From Bacteroidota bacterium (GTDB lineage Bacteria; Bacteroidota; Bacteroidia; Bacteroidales; Prolixibacteraceae), in the NCBI GenBank assembly GCA_030706665.1, contig JAUZOB010000104.1, forward strand, positions 1 to 10,141: 10,141 nucleotides of DNA, in the 5' to 3' direction. A program made the position numbers and the translations under genes. The notes beneath the pieces were generated by a model that saw only the letters and a list, made by a program, of their open reading frames with translations, was not told the origin of the DNA and did no database searches. Position 1 is the stretch's first letter; each line of letters opens with the position of its first letter. Of this stretch, positions 6,866 through 10,141 are shown in pieces.

Positions 6866-7410
6866 TATATTTCACTAACTGGTTTGCCTGTAATCTCTAA
6901 CCAACCGTACATGGGTTTTGCTTCATCAAAACGATTAAAACCAACCAAAAATGACTTCTCATTTTTTCCAAAACGTAATTCAAATCCAGTCAATTGATCG
7001 AATTCAAAATCATTCATTTCCATTGTTTCTGATTCGGGAAACAAAACATCCTCATTTCGACACAAGCAAATGTGTTGCTTTGCGCTTTTTATAGCATCTT
7101 CTTTCGTTCCGAAAGCCAAATAGAGAATTGGGTTTATCATTACGCCACGTTCAAGAATAGACTGATTGCGAACCATTATTTTAAGTTGTGCTTTTTTCCC
7201 CCAACCCCGTGTTTGAGTTTGCTCCTGCTGTACACTGATTGATTTGTATGTTAGTTTATACCGGACAATAGAACTTACCTCTAACTTTTGCCTGATTCCT
7301 TCGATAATTGAAGGTGTTAAAAATTGCTGACTGAAAGTTTTTCCATCTCTCACCGCGGTCCAGGGTTTAATAAATCCGAATGGACCTGAATATTTTACAA
7401 TGTATAACAT
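6865..7410 (-). CDS. cas5: Cascade subunit Cas5
   Basis: Cas5 caps the 5' handle of the crRNA and anchors the large subunit in Cascade. The 181-residue product starts MLYIVKYSGPFGFIKPW and continues KTFSQQFLTPSIIEGIRQKL (24-43), which fits the Cas5 pattern of a first RAMP strand, an F-x-K/R-P segment and a T-x(n)-P-x(3)-G-hydrophobic helix start. The rest (glycine-rich 68-71, MINPILYLAFG at 91-101, MYGWLEITG at 168-176) is consistent with one RAMP fold. I use the ATG at 7410, which has an AAGGA Shine-Dalgarno-like sequence 5 bp upstream and lies 11 bp after cas6; a longer frame from 7521 runs back into cas6 and its extra residues look non-native. The exact Cas5 subfamily is not clear to me. 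Confidence 0.85.
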   Translation of the reverse strand: MLYIVKYSGPFGFIKPWTAVRDGKTFSQQFLTPSIIEGIRQKLEVSSIVRYKLTYKSISVQQEQTQTRGWGKKAQLKIMVRNQSILERGVMINPILYLAFGTKEDAIKSAKQHICLCRNEDVLFPESETMEMNDFEFDQLTGFELRFGKNEKSFLVGFNRFDEAKPMYGWLEITGKPVSEI

Positions 7411-7421
7411 GGATTCCTTGT

Positions 7422-8078
7422 TTATTTTATTGCACCAAAACCAATACCTGTTGAATTTCCTAAACCGACATTCCATGCGAACTGCTTGGTTTCGAGTTTG
7501 CCTTCGATAATTACCGGACACCAGTTAGCTCGGTTTTGCACCTTGTTATAAGTAATTTTCTTTGTTCCAGCTTTGGTGTAAGTTGTGTCGAAGCGAATGT
7601 CAAAAGATTCATCTGCTAGTCCAGCTTTAGTCATTTTTGTTAAGAGAGTTTCTTTTAGACAATCACTGGCTCGGGGGTCATTGTATAAAATGTGATCTAC
7701 TTTTTCTCCAACTCGTCGTTTAAGAAAAATAGGACTGGCAACGTGGAATAGATTTCTCTCTGACAAATCAGGATCTTCCTGAATAATTATTTCAGAAACC
7801 TTCAGCCCATAAAACATACTTGGATCAGACTGTATCCCTGTGATCATTCTCTTAATCAAAGCAGGATCATAAGAACTGAAAAATAAAATTGTATCCTTCC
7901 AAAATAATAAACCTTCAGAGGTTGCTTTCCCTCCTTCTAACTGGGAGAATGAATAAAGTGATATTTCACCATGTTCATCATTCCATCCCAGCCATTTATG
8001 AATAGTACCGGTTAATAATGGCTGGTGGTCAAAAGGAATAGTCTTGTTTGTCGTTTGAATTCTTAAATGTATTCTCAT
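7422..8078 (-). CDS. cas6: CRISPR RNA endoribonuclease Cas6
   Basis: Cas6 cuts the pre-crRNA within each repeat, leaving the 8-nt handle (ATTGAAAT here). The 218-residue protein has the length of a two-RAMP Cas6 and ends with the family's glycine-rich loop, GLGNSTGIGFGAIK (205-218). H27 in TGTIHKWLGW is a candidate general base by position; this is inference. A middle segment, NLFHVASPIFLKRR (about 109-122), resembles the strand that precedes the RNA-binding part in type I-B Cas6. It is the first cas gene in the direction of transcription, 129 bp after the WYL regulator gene and 11 bp before cas5, so it probably opens the cas mRNA. No clear Shine-Dalgarno; the ATG follows an A-T-rich stretch. 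Confidence 0.92.
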   Translation of the reverse strand: MRIHLRIQTTNKTIPFDHQPLLTGTIHKWLGWNDEHGEISLYSFSQLEGGKATSEGLLFWKDTILFFSSYDPALIKRMITGIQSDPSMFYGLKVSEIIIQEDPDLSERNLFHVASPIFLKRRVGEKVDHILYNDPRASDCLKETLLTKMTKAGLADESFDIRFDTTYTKAGTKKITYNKVQNRANWCPVIIEGKLETKQFAWNVGLGNSTGIGFGAIK

Positions 8079-8207
8079 TATAAATCTTATTTATGTTGAT
8101 ATATTTTAGGTGAGTCCTTATATTAGGGATGCTTATATTTTTACATATTGGGATAGATTGGTTTTCATGATTAAGTACAATCTGATTTATGCCGGCAAGT
8201 TCATTAA
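8079..8207 (-). promoter_or_regulatory. Upstream region of the cas genes
   Basis: This 129-bp A-T-rich gap separates the WYL regulator from cas6 and is the likely place for the main cas promoter if the WYL gene is not co-transcribed. The 8-mer CTTATATT occurs twice in direct orientation 15 bp apart (8117-8124, 8132-8139), and CCTTATATTAGG at 8116-8127 is a near palindrome with five of six pairs. I see no good match to the Bacteroidota -7 box TAnnTTTG. Confidence 0.45.
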
Positions 8208-9134
8208 TCACACTCCTGAAATCGCAAAGTGTGTCAATAATTGTTGGCATTTTTTGAGTTTAATTTGAATGAATTCACAAAAACCTGAATCTCCAAGTAT
8301 CTGGATGTCTTCTCCCAGTCCCATCACAAACCGGCCTGGCCCTTCGTATTTGGCAATCGGTGCTTTCAAAATGAACTGATTGTTGGCGTGCTTCGTTAGA
8401 AAGTGCTCGGCTAAGGGGTATTCTTCTATTAGCAGATTTTTGGCTTTAAGACTCATTATGCATTCCACCTCTTTATTAAAGTCCCCGGTATTGCGAAAGA
8501 TATCAACGGGTTTCGAGTGGTGTGATCGTTCGTATTCCCAATTCAACAACGTTTCCTTTGCATCTTCTATTCGACAGATTTTGAATTGACGGTTTTGCTT
8601 TAATTCCGTATCGAATGCCCAGACCAGACTGAAATCGTCTTTAAATTCGAATGGCTCAACCATTCTGTTTTTTATGGTCTGGCTGTTGCCGGAGGCATAG
8701 TTGATTAGTAAAATTTGTTTCTTCTCTTTTTGAGCTTTACGGAGAGCTTGTGTAATAGATGATTTCTCTTTGAGATAGGATTCAATGACTTTATCCTGAT
8801 TTAAAAAAGCAGTAAGCTTTTGCTTGAGACGGGTAGTATAAGCATTATTTTCATCCATTAGATCGATGCTTTTTGAAAGGATGTAGGTTTCTTCTTCTGA
8901 AAAGTGCAGAACATTGCGTAATACCTGATAATCCTGGTCGGGATAATCTATCCAGTACTTACCTTCTTTTTGCTGGAGATCGAAACCTGTGTCCAGTAAA
9001 ACATTTCGATAATTATAGAATGCCGAATCTTTGATTCCAAGAAAGGAGGTGCAGTCTTCTTTGGTTTTTGGATAACTATTTGATAAAAATAGTATTAAAC
9101 GAAGGATTCGGTGAGTTTTGGTGTTAGATTGCAT
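8208..9134 (-). CDS. WYL-domain transcriptional regulator
   Basis: A 308-residue cytoplasmic DNA-binding protein with the standard layout: N-terminal winged helix-turn-helix (about 5-62, HRILRLILFLSNSYPKTKED), a linker, the WYL ligand-sensing domain (about 126-195, QILLINYASGNSQTIKNRMVEPFEF), and the C-terminal WCX extension (about 222-298, with the conserved GPGRFVMGLGEDIQIL). WYL proteins are commonly found next to CRISPR-Cas and other phage-defence loci, where they repress or activate them, probably in response to nucleic acid or nucleotide ligands. Here it is the first gene of the defence cluster and reads into cas6. A dyad, TTAAAG-N8-CTTTAA, lies in its predicted promoter and would suit autoregulation. 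Its regulatory sign cannot be read from the sequence. Confidence 0.93.
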   Translation of the reverse strand: MQSNTKTHRILRLILFLSNSYPKTKEDCTSFLGIKDSAFYNYRNVLLDTGFDLQQKEGKYWIDYPDQDYQVLRNVLHFSEEETYILSKSIDLMDENNAYTTRLKQKLTAFLNQDKVIESYLKEKSSITQALRKAQKEKKQILLINYASGNSQTIKNRMVEPFEFKDDFSLVWAFDTELKQNRQFKICRIEDAKETLLNWEYERSHHSKPVDIFRNTGDFNKEVECIMSLKAKNLLIEEYPLAEHFLTKHANNQFILKAPIAKYEGPGRFVMGLGEDIQILGDSGFCEFIQIKLKKCQQLLTHFAISGV

Positions 9135-9153
9135 TTTGGTTTAGATTGATAAA

Positions 9154-9184
9154 TAAAATTAAAGCATCTATTCTTTAAATGCAA
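9154..9184 (-). promoter_or_regulatory. Predicted WYL-gene promoter with overlapping dyad
   Basis: On the minus strand, TTG (9184-9182), 20 nt, then TAATTTTA (9161-9154) resembles the Bacteroidota consensus TTG-N19-21-TAnnTTTG, with the final G replaced. It lies 20 bp before the WYL start. The inverted repeat TTAAAG-N8-CTTTAA (9159-9178) falls between the boxes and overlaps the -7 element, as an autoregulatory operator would. A-T-rich sequence makes both matches weak individually. Confidence 0.4.
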
Positions 9185-9398
9185 TTATTCATAAAGAAAA
9201 TTTTAGGTGAATTTATGACGGGTGATTAAATGCACTCTGTGAGGGGAATCGTAGATCAAATAGAAGAATTCTGATAATAATTGAAATGGATCACCTCCTG
9301 CCTTGCCAATTTTTCAGTTTCAAAACAGGGTTATGCTTCTTTCTGAAAGTTTTAAACGGCAAATGTTTTAGTTTACCCGATTAATAGGACTTAGTTAA
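9185..9398. other. Non-coding gap with a 16S-tail-like 13-mer
   Basis: I find no credible gene or structured RNA between the small membrane protein frame and the WYL promoter. One feature stands out: TGGATCACCTCCT at 9287-9299 on the plus strand equals the 3' tail of bacterial 16S rRNA, so the minus strand reads AGGAGGTGATCCA, a full-length Shine-Dalgarno. No ATG start follows it at a suitable distance on the minus strand. Confidence 0.4.
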
Positions 9399-9551
9399 TC
9401 AGAGAAAAAAGCGTAAAAGTTTAATGATCCAGCTCATAGCGATGATAACGAGGAAGATCAGTGTAACCTCGGTGGGATACCAGATTGCAGAGACAATAAG
9501 GATCACAAGAGGGATCATAAGGATAATGGATATTTTTTGTGCTTTAAGCAT
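9399..9551 (-). CDS. Possible small two-helix membrane protein
   Basis: A 50-residue frame starting MLKAQKISIILMIPLVIL. Two hydrophobic segments (about 7-24 and 29-44) are separated by a short YPTEVT turn, and the ending KLLRFFL puts positive charge after the second helix. This would be a hairpin inner-membrane protein. I do not recognise a family. An upstream in-frame ATG at 9599 would add 16 residues. No clear promoter or ribosome binding site is visible, so it may be a chance frame, although such a clean two-helix pattern is somewhat unlikely by chance. It is in the same direction as the cas cluster but separated from it by about 260 bp, so a functional link is unproven. Confidence 0.4.
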   Translation of the reverse strand: MLKAQKISIILMIPLVILIVSAIWYPTEVTLIFLVIIAMSWIIKLLRFFL

Positions 9552-9683
9552 TGGTTCTATTGATGAAAGTTTAAAGTAATATAGATACGACTGCTTCAAT
9601 GTTGACGTTTCATTTCTTATTGAAAACCGGATATTATGGGAGGATGGATTTTATTAAATAGTATTTGGGCAAACTCATAAAAT

Positions 9684-9723
9684 AAAAAAACCGTAACTGA
9701 ATGAATTTCAATTACGGTTTTTT
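9684..9723 (-). terminator. Terminator of tRNA-Val
   Basis: AAAAAACCGTAA (9685-9696) pairs with TTACGGTTTTTT (9712-9723), and TGAA (9698-9701) with TTCA (9707-9710), around one mismatch and a 5-nt loop. A-tract and T-tract on both sides make it usable in both directions. It lies 8 bp past the 3' end of the tRNA gene on the minus strand and should end that transcript. Confidence 0.85.
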
Positions 9724-9731
9724 ATTCGAAG

Positions 9732-9806
9732 TGGGTTGTACTGGATTCGAACCAGTGACCCCTACCCTGTCAAGGTAATGCTCTAAACCAACTGAGCTAA
9801 CAACCC
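9732..9806 (-). tRNA. tRNA-Val (anticodon GAC)
   Basis: The minus-strand sequence folds into a complete cloverleaf. The acceptor stem GGGTTGT pairs with ACAACCC, followed by discriminator A. The D arm contains AGCTCAGTTGGTTTAGAGC. The anticodon stem TTACC/GGTAG encloses the loop TTGACAG with anticodon GAC, which reads valine codons GUC/GUU. The T arm has CTGGTTCGAATCCAG. The CCA end is not encoded. Its own promoter and terminator flank it, so it is a single-gene transcription unit. Its 3' end faces the CRISPR-Cas cluster. Confidence 0.95.
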
Positions 9807-9823
9807 TTCTTTGTGAAGTGATG

Positions 9824-9853
9824 CAAAGGTAAAAAAAACAGGATTTAATGCAA
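9824..9853 (-). promoter_or_regulatory. Bacteroidota-type promoter of tRNA-Val
   Basis: On the minus strand the sequence reads TTTG, ending at 9851, then 19 nt, then TACCTTTG (9831-9824). This is an exact match to the Bacteroidota primary sigma-factor consensus TTTG/TAnnTTTG. The expected start site is about 10 bp before the mature tRNA. It is the strongest taxonomic signal in the window. Confidence 0.85.
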
Positions 9854-10010
9854 ATATATTTTTGTGGGGGAGATGTTGTTCTCTTTAACGTCCGGAGATG
9901 GATCTTAGTGGGGGAGGGCCTTATTATTTTAAGATGAGAGAACGAGTTGCGAATGGTGGATTATCTGCTCTTTAGATGGATCTAGTATGAAATTTGTGAA
10001 GATTGAGGGG
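9854..10010. other. Non-coding stretch
   Basis: No gene is visible. It holds a 10-bp direct repeat, AGATGGATCT, at 9896-9905 and 9974-9983, and two G-rich stretches sharing GTGGGGGAG. None of these suggests a known element. Confidence 0.4.
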
Positions 10011-10076
10011 ATAAAAAAGAGACTGATAGAACAGCCGATCGTTTGGAATTTAATCAGCTTTTTCTGTCAGTCTCTT
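10011..10076 (-). terminator. Rho-independent terminator of the gene to the right
   Basis: AAGAGACTGA-T-AGAA (10017-10031) pairs with TTCT-G-TCAGTCTCTT (10062-10076), giving a 15-pair stem with one wobble and a long loop that may extend through AGC/GCT. On the minus strand the stem runs into a T6 tract and ATCCCC. It therefore ends a transcript that enters from beyond the right edge. Confidence 0.75.
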
Positions 10077-10099
10077 ATAATTTTCCTTTCAGAGGGTGA

Positions 10100-10141
10100 T
10101 TAAGCTTCTGTCAGGAAGATATATCGTACAATGACAAGGAC
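10100..10141 (-). CDS. 3' end of an unidentified gene (partial)
   Basis: On the minus strand a frame enters from the right edge and reads VLVIVRYIFLTEA before TAA at 10102-10100, which lies 23 bp before a strong terminator stem. Distance and orientation fit the end of a real gene. Thirteen residues are too few to identify it, and another minus-strand frame stays open slightly further, so the frame is not certain. Confidence 0.35.
   Translation of the reverse strand, partial: VLVIVRYIFLTEA

Noticed and set aside
7411..7521. N-terminal extension of cas5 to the ATG at 7521
   Set aside because: It would overlap cas6 by 100 bp, and the added residues are basic and aromatic shadow translation of the cas6 C terminus; the ATG at 7410 has an AAGGA site.
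8029..8250. 73-codon minus-strand reading frame between the WYL gene and cas6
   Set aside because: It overlaps both neighbours by 43-50 bp, has an A-T-driven composition (many N, I, K) and no recognisable domain; the gap is better read as a regulatory region.
9732..9806. tRNA-Val as an attachment site for a CRISPR-carrying island
   Set aside because: The tRNA 3' end faces the cluster, but I see no second copy of it in the window and no integrase gene.

Overview
The window is a nearly complete type I CRISPR-Cas locus with its leader and the first repeats of its array, followed by a short housekeeping stretch with a tRNA gene. A-T-rich DNA, mostly Shine-Dalgarno-poor starts, and a textbook Bacteroidota promoter in front of the tRNA (TTTG, 19 nt, TACCTTTG) point to a member of the Bacteroidota. 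I cannot name the genus. Every convincing gene lies on the minus strand, so transcription runs from right to left.

Layout in transcription order: the end of an unidentified gene and a strong terminator (10141-10011); tRNA-Val(GAC) with its promoter and terminator (9853-9684); a possible small two-helix membrane protein (9551-9399); a non-coding gap; a WYL-domain transcriptional regulator (9134-8208); then cas6 (8078-7422), cas5 (7410-6865), cas3 (6865-4724), a divergent large-subunit gene cas8 (4713-3400), cas7 (3387-2326), cas4 (2249-1740), cas1 (1634-630) and cas2 (630-367). The leader (366-140) follows, and then the CRISPR array, which is cut by the left edge after two full repeats and a partial third.

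How it works together: Cas6 cuts the pre-crRNA. Cas5, Cas7 and the Cas8-like protein form Cascade on the crRNA, and the fused HD-helicase Cas3 unwinds and degrades the target. Cas4, Cas1 and Cas2 choose, trim and insert new spacers at the leader end. The WYL protein upstream is the likely regulator. The gene set (cas6, cas4, single-chain cas3, no separate cas11) is closest to subtype I-B. However, cas3 sits between cas5 and cas8, and the large subunit lacks the usual zinc-finger cysteines.

The features beyond the standard annotation are: (1) a recurring 10-bp motif in the leader, including one copy abutting the first repeat and a perfect inverted pair; (2) a 16-bp hairpin with a T tract between cas7 and cas4, separating the interference and adaptation modules; (3) a 25-bp near-perfect palindrome between cas4 and cas1; (4) a dyad overlapping the predicted promoter of the WYL gene.
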